A DNA stretch of 64,000 bases from Christiangramia flava JLT2011 (GTDB taxonomy: Bacteria; Bacteroidota; Bacteroidia; Flavobacteriales; Flavobacteriaceae), in the NCBI RefSeq assembly GCF_001951155.1, contig NZ_CP016359.1, forward strand, positions 823,001 to 887,000, given 5' to 3'. The number at the start of each line of letters is the position of its first letter. Within the stretch, counting starts at the first letter, position 1. A program made the translations under genes and the position numbers. Under the pieces are notes generated by a model, which was given only the letters and a program-made list of their open reading frames with translations, was not told the DNA's origin and ran no database searches. Below, in pieces: positions 45,236 through 55,562 of the stretch.

Positions 45236-46756
45236 ATGAGTAAAACTGAAGAATTTGTTCAGCATATTTCCAACGGTTACAAACCAAAAGGAGATTACAT
45301 TTATTTAGGCGCGGCGATTTACGAAAATGAAGTTTTCGCCGATGCTGCCGTGAAAATTCCGCTGAAAACCATGAACCGCCACGGGCTCATTGCTGGTGCC
45401 ACGGGAACGGGAAAATCAAAGACCCTGCAGATCCTGGCAGAAAACCTTTCCGAAAAAGGCGTGCCGGTTCTATTGATGGACGTTAAAGGAGATTTGAGCG
45501 GTATTGCCCAGCCTTCACCGGGTGCCGATTTCATTACGGAACGCCACCAAAAACTGAATTTCCCTTTTACACCCAGGAAATCACCGGCCGAACTGCTAAC
45601 GCTTTCTGAACAGGATGGCGTAAGGCTGCGCGCTACTGTGAGCGAATTTGGCCCGGTACTGCTATCGCGCATCTTGGACCTCAGTGAAACACAAACCGGC
45701 GTGCTGGCCATCCTCTTCAAATATTGTGATGACCACCAGATGCCGCTGCTCGATCTAAAAGATCTCAAAAAGATGCTACAGTGGGTCACCGAAGATGGAA
45801 AAGAAGAAATTTCCGAGGAATACGGAAGGATCTCCTCCGCTTCAACGGGGGCCATTCTGCGTAAGATCGTGGCACTGGAACAACAGGGTGCGAAACGCTT
45901 TTTTGGTGAGCGTTCTTTTGACGTTCAGGACCTGCTTCGTAAAAAAGATGACGGTAGTGCCTATGTGAATATTGTTCGGCTGAATGACATTCAGGATAAA
46001 CCAAAGTTGTTTTCCACATTTATGTTAAGCCTGCTTGCTGAAATTTATACAACCTTCCCGGAACAGGGCGACAGCGGAAAACCGGAGCTGGTCCTCTTTA
46101 TAGACGAAGCGCACCTTATTTTTGAAGAAGCATCAGATGCCCTGCTGGACCAGATCGAAAATATCGTTAAATTGATCCGTTCCAAAGGAGTTGGAATTTA
46201 TTTCGTGACTCAGAACCCGGCCGATGTTCCGGAAGATGTCCTGGGACAACTGGGACTGAAGATCCAGCACGCATTAAGGGCTTTTACCGCCAAAGACCGA
46301 CGTGCGATCAAGCTGGCCGCAGAAAATTATCCGGAATCAGATTATTACGATACCAAAAACATCCTTACCGCGTTAGGTATTGGAGAAGCGCTGGTTTCGG
46401 CTCTGGATGAAAAAGGTCGTCCTACGCCGTTGGCAGCCACCTATTTGCGAGCGCCGATGAGTAGAATGGATATTTTAAGTGATTCTGAACGAAAAGAATT
46501 GATCAAAAATTCCAATCTTGCACTGAAATATAATGAGGAAATCGACCGTGAAAGTGCCTACGAGATCCTGAATAAGAAAATCGAACAGGCAGAAAAAGAA
46601 GAGGCGAAGGAAAAGGCAAAGGTCGAGCGCAAGGAGATCGCAAAACCTACGAGCAGAAGAAAAAAATCCAGTACCGAAGGAGCGGTCATCAAGGTTTTGA
46701 CGAGCGCCACTTTCATCAGGGGCGTACTCGGGATTCTGAATAAATTAATGAAATAG
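45236..46756 (+). CDS. HerA/YjgR-like ATPase (DUF853)
   Basis: A 506-residue P-loop ATPase of the HerA-FtsK superfamily. Walker A is GATGTGKS (54-61) and Walker B is VLFIDEAHLIF near 290. YFVTQNPADVPEDVLGQLG and IQHALRAFTAKDRRAIK are typical of the YjgR/DUF853 group. The C-terminal tail is Lys/Glu-rich (about 440-485). The role is uncertain; related proteins act on DNA as hexameric motors, but no NurA-type nuclease partner is seen here. It starts six bases after the LD-carboxypeptidase stop and is followed after 16 bases by a lipoprotein gene, so it belongs to the dacB unit by spacing. Confidence 0.92.
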   Translation: MSKTEEFVQHISNGYKPKGDYIYLGAAIYENEVFADAAVKIPLKTMNRHGLIAGATGTGKSKTLQILAENLSEKGVPVLLMDVKGDLSGIAQPSPGADFITERHQKLNFPFTPRKSPAELLTLSEQDGVRLRATVSEFGPVLLSRILDLSETQTGVLAILFKYCDDHQMPLLDLKDLKKMLQWVTEDGKEEISEEYGRISSASTGAILRKIVALEQQGAKRFFGERSFDVQDLLRKKDDGSAYVNIVRLNDIQDKPKLFSTFMLSLLAEIYTTFPEQGDSGKPELVLFIDEAHLIFEEASDALLDQIENIVKLIRSKGVGIYFVTQNPADVPEDVLGQLGLKIQHALRAFTAKDRRAIKLAAENYPESDYYDTKNILTALGIGEALVSALDEKGRPTPLAATYLRAPMSRMDILSDSERKELIKNSNLALKYNEEIDRESAYEILNKKIEQAEKEEAKEKAKVERKEIAKPTSRRKKSSTEGAVIKVLTSATFIRGVLGILNKLMK

Positions 46757-46772
46757 AAAATCAATCGAAACA

Positions 46773-47330
46773 ATGCTTAAAAAATCAATTTTGATCGTGG
46801 CCATTGCCGCGACCATAGTATCATGCCAGAAAGACGAAGATGATCCTTACCTGATAACTGCCAACCAGGTTGGCGCGTTGAAGAAGGATGTGACCATCAA
46901 CCAGCTGGAGGCTATTTTCGAAGATGACAGTATCGTTAAACAAACCAGCGGCCCGGAAACCCTGAAATCTACCCATGCCATCAAGGTTTTTGACAAGGAA
47001 GGAAAAGCCCTGTTAAGCCTGGAACCGCTTCAGGAATTTGACTCTACCAGTACCATTGGCTATATACAAATCCTGGACCCGCGTTACAAAACGAAAAGCG
47101 GACTGAATACCGAAAGCACCTTCCAGGATATCCAGGAGAATTTCACGATCTCCAGGATCGAAAATACTATAAATGCCGCGGTGATCTTTTTAGATGAGAT
47201 CAACGCCTATGTGACCATTGATAAAAAACAGCTTCCAGCAGACCTGAGGTATGATACCGACTCAAAGATCATGGCGTCTCAAATTCCCGATAATGCCAGG
47301 ATCAAATATTTCATGATCTACTGGAATTAG
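46773..47330 (+). CDS. Predicted lipoprotein, function unknown
   Basis: A 185-residue protein with a signal sequence and lipobox IVSC (Cys18) followed by an acidic stretch (QKDEDDP), then a mixed alpha/beta body containing ITANQVGALKKDVTINQLEAI, STIGYIQILDPRYKTKSG and AVIFLDEINAYVTIDKK. I cannot name a family. Its start is 16 bases after the HerA-like gene, so it is the probable last gene of the dacB unit. A strong terminator follows its stop by 23 bases. Confidence 0.78.
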   Translation: MLKKSILIVAIAATIVSCQKDEDDPYLITANQVGALKKDVTINQLEAIFEDDSIVKQTSGPETLKSTHAIKVFDKEGKALLSLEPLQEFDSTSTIGYIQILDPRYKTKSGLNTESTFQDIQENFTISRIENTINAAVIFLDEINAYVTIDKKQLPADLRYDTDSKIMASQIPDNARIKYFMIYWN

Positions 47331-47353
47331 GCTGCATCATTGAAAATAAAGTT

Positions 47354-47385
47354 AAAAAACGGCTCCTGAAAATGAGCCGTTTTTT
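47354..47385 (+). terminator. Terminator of the dacB-to-lipoprotein unit
   Basis: A perfect 12-bp stem (47354-47365 with 47374-47385) whose 3' arm ends in TTTTTT. Confidence 0.85.
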
Positions 47386-47548
47386 GTTTCAGAAAACGGT
47401 CAAAATTTTCTTCAATTAGCTGAAATTAAAGTGTTCAGCCTTCAAAATATGGCTTTTTGAAGAACCTGCATAAATTTTAAAATATGTTAATATTCTACTG
47501 ATAATAAATACTTTAGGTAATTTTAGCTCATAACCAATAATATATGTT

Positions 47549-47752
47549 ATGATTAAAATCTTAGCACTAGTAATGACCATTGGCGGAGCGATCGCTCTGG
47601 TAATGGGAGTTTTAGGAATTTTTGGCAGCGTTGCCCTGATGTTAAGCCCCTGGGCACTTACAATCCTCGGATTTGTATTTTTTGTTGCCGGGATCTCCAT
47701 GTTGAAATACCGAAAAGATACTGACGAAGTTCAGGCTCAGCGACAAAACTAA
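47549..47752 (+). CDS. Small two-helix membrane protein, function unknown
   Basis: A 67-residue protein with two hydrophobic, Gly-rich segments (about 3-31 and 33-52) and a charged C-terminal tail (KYRKDTDEVQAQRQN). It has no lipobox or cleavage site and no recognised family. The start ATG follows a TAATTTTA box-like sequence by about 30 bases, and the gene ends at a bidirectional terminator shared with ftsZ. Frame and hydrophobicity make it a credible gene. Confidence 0.7.
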   Translation: MIKILALVMTIGGAIALVMGVLGIFGSVALMLSPWALTILGFVFFVAGISMLKYRKDTDEVQAQRQN

Positions 47753-47770
47753 AGAGTCGTATTTCAAAAT

Positions 47771-47803
47771 AAAAAAAGGTGCCTTGAAAAAGGCACCTTT
47801 TTT
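47771..47803. terminator. Bidirectional terminator between small membrane protein gene and ftsZ
   Basis: A long perfect stem (AAAAAAGGTGCCTT with its complement, loop GA/AA) has T-runs on both strands. It ends the whole dcw cluster on the minus strand. Confidence 0.87.
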
Positions 47804-47819
47804 ATTGGCTAGGTTACAA

Positions 47820-49793
47820 TTAGTCTACATTATCGTGTAGAAACGAGTTGTTCTTTCTAAAGTGCAGTTCATTATCATCTCCCTGCTCAATGCTCATCCT
47901 GGAAAGCTTTCCCTCACCCGGTTTGCTATGATCCAGTTCAATTCCCGCTCTCTTGTATGCCGGCTGCTTTTCGATCTCATCGATCTGCGCAGAACTGTTG
48001 CGAAATTTATAATTGAATTCCTTCATTTTGGCCTTTCTTTCCGCAGTGCGTTGTCTTACAATCTCTGAGGAAATAGGATTGTCAAAAGGATCATCTTCAT
48101 CACCATGCCTGGAAGGCTGAGCCGGAGCCACCGTTTTCTTCTCAAATGCGATGGTTTCATCCTGCTCTTCTTCTTTCTTCGGAGCTTTGGAACTATTGAG
48201 CCTTTCCTCAATTTCCATATAATCGTCCAGGCTGTAGCGCTTGATTCCCTGTGCAGAACTTTCCGTCACCGGTACAATCTCGATCGCTTCGTTCACCTTG
48301 ATATTCCGGGTTTCTTCTTCAGTTTCTTCCAAAGTGAATTTCCTAACCTCTTCTTTCTTTTCAGATTTTTCTGAAGGAGTTCTTTCTTCGGAAGCAGGCA
48401 TATCGAAAGTGAACATGAATTGTTCTTCTTTTTCAGCTCTTACTTCTTCCGCATCCCGAACGTTCATTGATTTCACTTCTTCCGAAGTATCATTGATGAT
48501 AAAATCATTTGGATCTACTTCTTCGTAAGAAACGTCCAGCTTTCGGGCAAAATCTGGAGTTTTCAGGATTTCATCTACTTTTTTTTGAATATTCCCTACT
48601 TCATCCACTTCTTCCAAAGATTCGTCCAGCGTATGAACGATCTTCTCATTTTTTGGTTCCTGTATAGGTTCCGCTTTTTCTTCCACGGGCGCGCTCGAAA
48701 TTGGAGCCACATAGCCGGTCTTTTTAGCGCTCAGGTCATGTTCAGCTTTTTGCTCATCTTCAAGCGTATGGATGATCTTCTTTGTTTCGGTATTCGTGAT
48801 CTCATTTTGCTGTTCCACATTGAAACCAGTAGCAATAATGGTTACAGCAATGGCATCTTCCAGGGATTCATCCTCACCAACACCCATGATGATATTGGCG
48901 CTGTGCCCGGCTTCTGCCTGGATATGATCGTTGATTTCCCCGATCTCATCGATAGTGATCTCTTCATTTCCGGAAACTATGAGTAGCAGTACATTTTTAG
49001 CACCGGTAATTTTGTTGTCATTCAATAACGGAGAGTCCAAAGCTTTCATGATCGCATCGGTTGCACGGCTGGCACCGGAAGCGCTTGCAGAACCCATGAT
49101 CGCGGTCCCGCTATTGCTCAATACGGTTTTCGCATCTCGCAAGTCAATGTTTTGCGTGTAGTGATGGGTAATAACTTCAGCAATACCTCTGGAAGCGGTT
49201 GCCAGCACTTCATCAGCCTTTGAGAATCCAGCTTTGAAACCAAGGTTTCCGTAGACCTCACGAAGCTTATTATTATTGATCACGATAAGTGAATCTACAT
49301 GGCTTCTCAGTTTCTCCACTCCGATCTGAGCCTGTTCATTTCTATTTCTCCCCTCGAACTGAAAAGGAATGGTCACAATCCCAACGGTAAGAATATCCAG
49401 AGCCTTTGCCTGTTTGGCGATAACCGGAGCTGCTCCGGTACCGGTACCACCACCCATTCCGGCGGTGATAAAGACCATTTTCGTGTTGGTATCCAACATG
49501 CGTTTGATCTCCTCAAAACTCTCTTCTGCTGCTTTCTCTCCGATCTCCGGGTTCGCTCCTGCTCCCAGACCTTCGGTAAGGGACACCCCTAACTGGATCT
49601 TATTGGGAACCGGGCTGTTCTCAAGTGCCTGGGAATCGGTGTTGCATACCACGAAATCAACCCCTTTAATCCCTAACTGGAACATGTGGTTAATGGCATT
49701 GCTTCCACCGCCTCCTACACCAATCACTTTGATGACGTTCGATTGATTCTTTGGTAAATCGAATGAAATGTCTCCAAACTCTGTACTGCTCAT
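47820..49793 (-). CDS. ftsZ: Cell division protein FtsZ (long C-terminal linker)
   Basis: A tubulin-like GTPase that forms the Z-ring. It has 657 residues against about 383 in E. coli. The GTP-binding core occupies about residues 1-325, with [31 protein letters not shown] and [18 protein letters not shown]. The remaining ~330 residues are an acidic, Glu/Lys/Pro-rich linker ending in a basic conserved tail ([12 protein letters not shown]) that should serve as the partner-binding peptide. A long linker is usual in Flavobacteriia. It is the last gene of the dcw cluster, 26 bases after ftsA, with a strong terminator behind it. Confidence 0.97.
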   Translation of the reverse strand: MSSTEFGDISFDLPKNQSNVIKVIGVGGGGSNAINHMFQLGIKGVDFVVCNTDSQALENSPVPNKIQLGVSLTEGLGAGANPEIGEKAAEESFEEIKRMLDTNTKMVFITAGMGGGTGTGAAPVIAKQAKALDILTVGIVTIPFQFEGRNRNEQAQIGVEKLRSHVDSLIVINNNKLREVYGNLGFKAGFSKADEVLATASRGIAEVITHHYTQNIDLRDAKTVLSNSGTAIMGSASASGASRATDAIMKALDSPLLNDNKITGAKNVLLLIVSGNEEITIDEIGEINDHIQAEAGHSANIIMGVGEDESLEDAIAVTIIATGFNVEQQNEITNTETKKIIHTLEDEQKAEHDLSAKKTGYVAPISSAPVEEKAEPIQEPKNEKIVHTLDESLEEVDEVGNIQKKVDEILKTPDFARKLDVSYEEVDPNDFIINDTSEEVKSMNVRDAEEVRAEKEEQFMFTFDMPASEERTPSEKSEKKEEVRKFTLEETEEETRNIKVNEAIEIVPVTESSAQGIKRYSLDDYMEIEERLNSSKAPKKEEEQDETIAFEKKTVAPAQPSRHGDEDDPFDNPISSEIVRQRTAERKAKMKEFNYKFRNSSAQIDEIEKQPAYKRAGIELDHSKPGEGKLSRMSIEQGDDNELHFRKNNSFLHDNVD

Positions 49794-49819
49794 AAACTCT
49801 GTTTTACTGGTTGTATCTT

Positions 49820-51175
49820 TTACTCTGCGTTATCTAAAAAATCTTTAAACTTCTCTGCCCATTTATCAAAAATGCTTTTCCGGGCAACTTTTCTGGAAGG
49901 CTCCTCGTCGTTCATTTCATCTTCTGAATCATAGACTTCCTCTTCCTGTTCCATCTGCGCTTTTTGCTCAGCTCTTTTATCTGAAAGCACCGCTTCTTCC
50001 TGAAATTTTCCACTACCATGCTCCAGGCTGTTCATCACCAAACCAACGGCGGTTGCGTAAACAGGACTGGTTGTTTCGGCATCGTTGTTACCGGCCAGAT
50101 GTTCGTTAGGATAACCAATTCGCGTATCCATCCCGGTAATATATTCGGCCAACTGCTTCAAATGTTTGAGCTGGGCACCACCACCGGTAAGAACAAGGCC
50201 GGCGATCAATTTTTTCTTTTGTTCCTCGTGACCGTAATTCTTGATCTCGAGGTATACCTGTTCAATAATTTCCACCACTCTCGCGTGAATGATCTTTGAA
50301 AGATTTTTCAGGGTGATCTCTTTCGGTTCCCGGCCACGCAGCCCCGGAATCGAAACGATCTCGTTATCCTTATTTTCTCCAGGCCAAGCCGATCCAAACT
50401 TGATCTTCAGCAATTCGGCCTGTTTTTCAATGATCGAGCAACCTTCCTTGATATCTTCAGTGATCACATTACCTCCAAAAGGGATTACAGCCGTATGACG
50501 GATGATCCCATCTTTAAAAATGGCCAGATCTGTTGTACCACCACCAATATCTATCAAAGCAACTCCGGCTTCTTTCTCTTCCTGACTTAAAACAGCATTG
50601 GCCGAAGCCAAAGGTTCCAAAGTCACGGCAGAAAGCTCCAGCCCCGCACTTTTTACACATCTTCCAATATTTCTGATCGAAGAAACCTGACCAACTACCA
50701 CGTGGAAATTAGCTTCCAGTCTTCCGCCGTACATCCCGATAGGCTCTTTGATCTCGGCCTGACCGTCTACTTTAAATTCCTGCGGAAGCACATGAATGAT
50801 CTCTTCTCCCGGAAGCATGACCAGTTTGTGAACCTGGTTGCAAAGTGTATGAATATCATCTGCATCGATCACTTCTTCCGGGTTAGGACGCGTGATATAA
50901 TCGCTATGCTGTAAACTCCTGATATGTTGTCCCGCGATACCAACCACCACTTCGCTGATCTTCAATCCGCTATCTGCTTCTGCTTCCTGTATTGCCTGCT
51001 GAATAGACTGTATGGTTTGCGTAATATTGTTCACCACGCCCCTGTGAACCCCTAAAGATTTGGATTTCCCAATGCCAATGATCTCTACTTTTCCGTATTC
51101 ATTCTTACGGCCGATCATTGCCACAATCTTGGTGGTCCCTATGTCTAATCCTACTGCAATATCGTTTTGTTCCAT
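49820..51175 (-). CDS. ftsA: Cell division protein FtsA
   Basis: An actin-like ATPase that tethers FtsZ to the membrane. It has 451 residues. The N-terminal phosphate loop is GLDIGTTKIVAMIG, the second is LIDIGGGTTDLAIF, and LVLTGGGAQLKHLKQL is the adenosine-side motif. An acidic stretch (EEEVYDSEDEMNDEE) precedes the C-terminal amphipathic membrane-targeting helix (SIFDKWAEKFKDFLDNA). It lies three bases downstream of ftsQ and 26 upstream of ftsZ, in the usual order. Confidence 0.97.
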   Translation of the reverse strand: MEQNDIAVGLDIGTTKIVAMIGRKNEYGKVEIIGIGKSKSLGVHRGVVNNITQTIQSIQQAIQEAEADSGLKISEVVVGIAGQHIRSLQHSDYITRPNPEEVIDADDIHTLCNQVHKLVMLPGEEIIHVLPQEFKVDGQAEIKEPIGMYGGRLEANFHVVVGQVSSIRNIGRCVKSAGLELSAVTLEPLASANAVLSQEEKEAGVALIDIGGGTTDLAIFKDGIIRHTAVIPFGGNVITEDIKEGCSIIEKQAELLKIKFGSAWPGENKDNEIVSIPGLRGREPKEITLKNLSKIIHARVVEIIEQVYLEIKNYGHEEQKKKLIAGLVLTGGGAQLKHLKQLAEYITGMDTRIGYPNEHLAGNNDAETTSPVYATAVGLVMNSLEHGSGKFQEEAVLSDKRAEQKAQMEQEEEVYDSEDEMNDEEPSRKVARKSIFDKWAEKFKDFLDNAE

Positions 51176-51178
51176 AAA

Positions 51179-51895
51179 CTATTTTTTAGTGCACACAACC
51201 TGGTCGCCAAATTGTAGGTTCACTTTTTTGTAGGTATTTAACTTTTTGTCTTTCTGCGCTTTTTTATAAAATGCCTTGAAATTGTTGAATTTCAAAACTG
51301 TTCTGGAAGAATCTCCAAAGTACACATCAAAATCACAACCCCGTACATGTACTTCCATCTTCCCACCGGGTAATCGATGGATTCCCGTGATATGCTTTTT
51401 CAGAAAATCATCCTTCTCCACCTGATTCAATAACGGGTAAACTTCCGAAACATTTTTCTCGTTAAAACCCGTTAACAAAGGCACTCTTGCGGAATAATAT
51501 GCCGATAACGGCATCACTTTTCCCTGCCGGTCCAGGTAAAATGAGGAATTTCCTATAGCTCGTCCAATTGGTTTTCGCTGGCTCACGGTTGCCGCAAGTT
51601 GCCCATCCAGAGTAAGATAGACTTCTGCGTTTTCAATCATGTCGTGAGCATTCAAAAGAGACTCCACCCTATTCAAATCTAAAGCTTCTAGCCCTTCACC
51701 TGAGGTGGCTCCATCATTTTGTATTAACAATTTATTAACCACTTCCTCAGGGACATAGAGGTTTTCCGAGTCGGTAAAATGCACTTTCACATCGTTGATC
51801 TTTCTGGCTGAATGCCTTTTTTCAGCAAAACCAAAAAGAAACACTACCAATACCAGTAAAAACCCGGCTTTTATGTAGGGTAAACTACGCTTCAT
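51179..51895 (-). CDS. ftsQ: Cell division protein FtsQ
   Basis: A bitopic divisome protein linking early and late division proteins. It has 238 residues, one N-terminal membrane helix (about 9-24, GFLLVLVVFLFGFA), then a POTRA-like region (NDVKVHFTDSENLYVPEEVV and following) and the FtsQ beta domain with ATVSQRKPIGRAIG and FYLDRQGKVMPLS. Its start overlaps the end of murC by 11 bases, and ftsA begins three bases after its stop. Confidence 0.93.
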   Translation of the reverse strand: MKRSLPYIKAGFLLVLVVFLFGFAEKRHSARKINDVKVHFTDSENLYVPEEVVNKLLIQNDGATSGEGLEALDLNRVESLLNAHDMIENAEVYLTLDGQLAATVSQRKPIGRAIGNSSFYLDRQGKVMPLSAYYSARVPLLTGFNEKNVSEVYPLLNQVEKDDFLKKHITGIHRLPGGKMEVHVRGCDFDVYFGDSSRTVLKFNNFKAFYKKAQKDKKLNTYKKVNLQFGDQVVCTKK

Positions 51896-53243
51896 TCAAC
51901 AATGCTTTTTGGACCTTTTCCACTTCTTCTCCTATATCTCCTGCACCAATCATCATCACCACTTCCGCGGAAGATTTCTTGATACTGGAAGCCAGCTCTT
52001 CTTTTGAAACCAGCTGCTTTTTCTCATTTTCGATCTTTTCCAGCAACCAGGCTGAAGAAATGCCTTCGATTGGTATTTCCCTCGCAGGGTAAATATCCAT
52101 CAGCATCACCTCATCGAACACCGAGAGGCTCTGGGCAAATTCTTCAGCAAAGTCACGGGTACGGCTAAACAGGTGGGGCTGAAAAACCGCTAAAACCTTT
52201 TTGTTGGGGTACATTTCACGAACAGCCTGATGAACCGCAGCAATCTCTGTGGGGTGATGCGCGTAATCATCGATCAATACCTGTTCGCCGGTTTTAATTC
52301 TATAGCTAAATCTACGGCGTACACCTTTGAAGCTATGCAAAGCCCTGCCAAGGTCGACGGTTGGGGAGCCGTAGTCTATCGCCATCGCCAGGGCTGTTAT
52401 AGCATTCAATAAATTGTGTTTACCGGGTAGATTAAATTGTAAATTTTCAATGGTTCCCGTTGGGGTATGAAGGTCAAATAAATATTCCCCGTTTTGGATA
52501 CGTACATTTTGAGCCGAAAATTCGCTTTCGTCTTCCACACCAATCCGGTAACCCTTCAATGGCAGCCCATTTTTCACATACAGCTTTCCATCTTCGGGAA
52601 CCTTTGCCGCGAATTCACGGAACGATTTCTCGAGTTCGGCCTTTTCCCCGTAAATATCCAGGTGATCAGCATCCATCGAGGTAATAGCAGCAAGATTGGG
52701 TTTTAAATGAAGAAATGAGCGGTCAAATTCATCAGCTTCCACTACAATAACCTCATCCCCTTTCATGATCAGGTTACTCTGGATATCTTCACTCACACCT
52801 CCAAGGAAAGCGGTTACCGGAGCTCCTGTTTCCTTCAGCAAATGCCCTAAAATAGCAGTAGTTGTAGTTTTGCCATGAGTCCCGGCAACGGCCATCGTGA
52901 ATTTTTCCGAAGACAGCAGGCCTAAAAGTTCCGCTCTTTTAACGATTGGAAACTTTCTTTCTTTTAAAAGCTGAAACTGTTGATGATCTTTAGGAATGGC
53001 CGGCGTATATACCACCAGGCTTTTTTCCGGTTTTCTTAAAAAAGCAGGTGGGATTTGCTCAATTTCATCCTGATAATTAATCTGAATGCCTTCAGCTTCC
53101 AGCTCGCGGGTGAGCTGTGTGCCGGTTTTATCATAACCTGAGACATCCAGGCCCTGGGCCCTGAAATATCGGGCCAGTGCACTCATTCCAATCCCACCGA
53201 TGCCGATGAAATAAAAATGCTGTATGTCGTTTAGTTTGATCAA
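51885..53243 (-). CDS. murC: UDP-N-acetylmuramate--L-alanine ligase
   Basis: Adds L-Ala to UDP-MurNAc, the first stem-peptide residue. It has 452 residues. The N-terminal Rossmann segment is FIGIGGIGMSALARYF, the ATP P-loop is GTHGKTTTT (121-129), and VEADEFDRSFLHLKPN and DDYAHHPTEIAAV are standard Mur ligase motifs, the latter typical of MurC. It sits between murG (one-base gap) and ftsQ (11-base overlap). This is the catalytic MurC rather than the recycling ligase Mpl, judged by cluster position. Confidence 0.96.
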   Translation of the reverse strand: MIKLNDIQHFYFIGIGGIGMSALARYFRAQGLDVSGYDKTGTQLTRELEAEGIQINYQDEIEQIPPAFLRKPEKSLVVYTPAIPKDHQQFQLLKERKFPIVKRAELLGLLSSEKFTMAVAGTHGKTTTTAILGHLLKETGAPVTAFLGGVSEDIQSNLIMKGDEVIVVEADEFDRSFLHLKPNLAAITSMDADHLDIYGEKAELEKSFREFAAKVPEDGKLYVKNGLPLKGYRIGVEDESEFSAQNVRIQNGEYLFDLHTPTGTIENLQFNLPGKHNLLNAITALAMAIDYGSPTVDLGRALHSFKGVRRRFSYRIKTGEQVLIDDYAHHPTEIAAVHQAVREMYPNKKVLAVFQPHLFSRTRDFAEEFAQSLSVFDEVMLMDIYPAREIPIEGISSAWLLEKIENEKKQLVSKEELASSIKKSSAEVVMMIGAGDIGEEVEKVQKALLNEA

Positions 53244-53244
53244 C

Positions 53245-54339
53245 TTATTCGTTTATTAATTTTTCCACTTCCTCCGCGATCGCCGTCGTAGCATTCGGTA
53301 AAGCGAGCTTTTTAATATTTTCTGAAAACCGCTTTAAACGTGTTTCGTCTTTCAGCAGGCTAAAAAAACAAAGCTCAAAGCGTTCATTCAATTCATCTTC
53401 TGTTATCACCAGCGCCGCATCACGGTCAGCAATTGCCATCGCGTTCTTCGCCTGATGATTCTCTGCCACATTCGGGGAAGGGATAAAAAGTACCGGTTTC
53501 CCTACAATGCATAATTCTGAAACGCTTCCGGCTCCGGCACGGGAAATAATCACATCTGCCGCGGCATAGGCCAGATCCATCCGGTTCAGGAATTCACAAA
53601 CCCGAATGTTTTGGGAATCGTATTTTTTATATTCCTCGTAGTAGAGTTTCCCCGTTTGCCAAACCAGTTGTATTTGCTCATTTTTGAAAGCTGCCAGGTG
53701 CATCTCGATCAGTTTATTGATCCTTCTGGCTCCAAGACTTCCGCCCAGGACCAGCACTGTTTTTTTTGCGGGATCAAGCTGAAAATGCTTCAAACCTTCT
53801 TCCCGGTTCTGTTCCACTTTCAGAAGGTCCTGCCTCACTGGGTTACCGGTGATGATCGTTTTTTCAGCAGGAAATACTGATTTTACCTGCTCATAAGCCG
53901 CGCAGATCGTATCAGCATATTTTCCGAGTATCCGGTTAGTAATTCCCGGAATGGAATTCTGTTCCTGGATAAGCGTTGGAATTCCCTTTGAAATAGCCAC
54001 TCTCAGCAAGGGGCCACTGGCAAAACCACCGGTCCCGATTACTACATCCGGCTGGAATTTATTGATGATCTTGCGAGATTTGGATAAACTGCTCATCAGC
54101 TTAAAAGGAAAAACCAGGTTTCTCAAACTCAGTTTTCGATCAATTCCGCTAATCCATAATCCCTCAATATCATATCCAGCCTGAGGAATTTTCTCCATTT
54201 CCATTCGGTCTTTGGCTCCTACGAAAAGAAATTTGGCATCCGGATGGCGTTTTTTCAGCTCATCAGCAATAGCGATGGCCGGGTAGATATGCCCACCTGT
54301 TCCTCCTCCAGACAATATGACCTTCAATGGCTTTTTCAT
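53245..54339 (-). CDS. murG: UDP-GlcNAc--lipid I N-acetylglucosaminyltransferase
   Basis: Transfers GlcNAc to lipid I to make lipid II at the inner face of the inner membrane. It has 364 residues. The N-terminal [17 protein letters not shown] loop (10-26) and [11 protein letters not shown] are membrane-side motifs. [14 protein letters not shown] and the [10 protein letters not shown] segment form the UDP-GlcNAc site. The start overlaps ftsW by four bases. Confidence 0.97.
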   Translation of the reverse strand: MKKPLKVILSGGGTGGHIYPAIAIADELKKRHPDAKFLFVGAKDRMEMEKIPQAGYDIEGLWISGIDRKLSLRNLVFPFKLMSSLSKSRKIINKFQPDVVIGTGGFASGPLLRVAISKGIPTLIQEQNSIPGITNRILGKYADTICAAYEQVKSVFPAEKTIITGNPVRQDLLKVEQNREEGLKHFQLDPAKKTVLVLGGSLGARRINKLIEMHLAAFKNEQIQLVWQTGKLYYEEYKKYDSQNIRVCEFLNRMDLAYAAADVIISRAGAGSVSELCIVGKPVLFIPSPNVAENHQAKNAMAIADRDAALVITEDELNERFELCFFSLLKDETRLKRFSENIKKLALPNATTAIAEEVEKLINE

Positions 54340-55544
54340 AAGGCTTCACTCAGGATATCAAGAGGATTTTCCTCTTCCGGTTCAATTTTATTCTGACTTT
54401 CAATAATTTCTTCTTCTCTTTTGGCACTAACGCTCAGGATAAGACCCAGCGAAATACAGGTCATCCAGATCGAAGTTCCCCCGCTACTTATGAGCGGCAG
54501 GGTTTGGCCCGTTACAGGGAACAGTTCTACGGCCACTCCCATATTGATCAGTGCCTGGAAAACCATTGGAATTCCCACGCCCATGACCAGTAATTTTCCG
54601 AAGATCGTATTTGCTTTCGTAGCCACTATAACGATTCGGAATAAGAGCAACAGGTACCCAAACATCACGGCAAAAGCGCCCACCAGCCCCATTTCTTCCA
54701 CGATGATCGCATAGATAAAATCTGAAGACGACTGCGGAAGAAAATTTCGCTGAACACTTTTTCCAATCCCCACGCCGGTAATTCCTCCCTGCGCGATGGC
54801 AATTTTGGCTTTTTCAACCTGATATTGCTCTGTTTCTTTATCATTGCTGAAAAAGGTTTCAATACGGCTGGACCAGGTATCTACCCTGGAAGGTAAAACC
54901 CCGGGAAATGCCTTAGCCGTAAGGATAAACAGCGACAGCATCAGCAGCCCTGCCCCCACGATCGCGGCTAAATATTTTATTGGATACCCCCCTAAGAACA
55001 TCAAAACCAGCACCATGCAAAAAATAATGGCCGTGGTGGAAAAATTGGCCGGCAAAATTAAGGCTAATACCACAAATACCGGTAACCAAAGCGGGATAAT
55101 TGTTTCTTTAAAATTGACTTTCTGATCGACGATTTTAGACAGGTACCGGGCTACGTAAACCATCAAAACAACGGCCGCCAGCGTAGAAGACTGAAATGAA
55201 ACGTTTAACAGCGGAATCCGGATCCACCTGCTGGCATAAGCGCCTTCAATGGTAGTTCCCTGCAAAATGGTAAAAATGAGAAGCGCAATCACAACCGGCA
55301 GCAATAAAATGGATATTCCGCGGAAGTAATGATACGGCACTTTATGAACAGCGAACAACAGGCAGAATCCCAACAATAAATGGAAGAAATGCACAATCAG
55401 GAAGCCAAAAGTTCCTCCGTCACCATGCAGATATGCAAGGTTACTACTGGCGCTGTAAACCGGCAAAAATGAAAATATTGCCAACAAACCGGCCACTGCC
55501 CAGATAACCTTATCCCCCTTTAATTGTGAAAAAATCGTACCCAT
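54336..55544 (-). CDS. ftsW: Septal peptidoglycan polymerase FtsW
   Basis: A SEDS-family glycosyltransferase that polymerises lipid II at the septum with FtsI. It has 402 residues and about ten membrane helices. Family motifs include [42 protein letters not shown], and [22 protein letters not shown] near the end. The acidic cytoplasmic tail ([18 protein letters not shown]) is short. RodA is the alternative paralogue, but position between murD and murG supports FtsW. Confidence 0.95.
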   Translation of the reverse strand: MGTIFSQLKGDKVIWAVAGLLAIFSFLPVYSASSNLAYLHGDGGTFGFLIVHFFHLLLGFCLLFAVHKVPYHYFRGISILLLPVVIALLIFTILQGTTIEGAYASRWIRIPLLNVSFQSSTLAAVVLMVYVARYLSKIVDQKVNFKETIIPLWLPVFVVLALILPANFSTTAIIFCMVLVLMFLGGYPIKYLAAIVGAGLLMLSLFILTAKAFPGVLPSRVDTWSSRIETFFSNDKETEQYQVEKAKIAIAQGGITGVGIGKSVQRNFLPQSSSDFIYAIIVEEMGLVGAFAVMFGYLLLLFRIVIVATKANTIFGKLLVMGVGIPMVFQALINMGVAVELFPVTGQTLPLISSGGTSIWMTCISLGLILSVSAKREEEIIESQNKIEPEEENPLDILSEAL

Positions 55545-55562
55545 TGATCTTATCGTCCTGTT

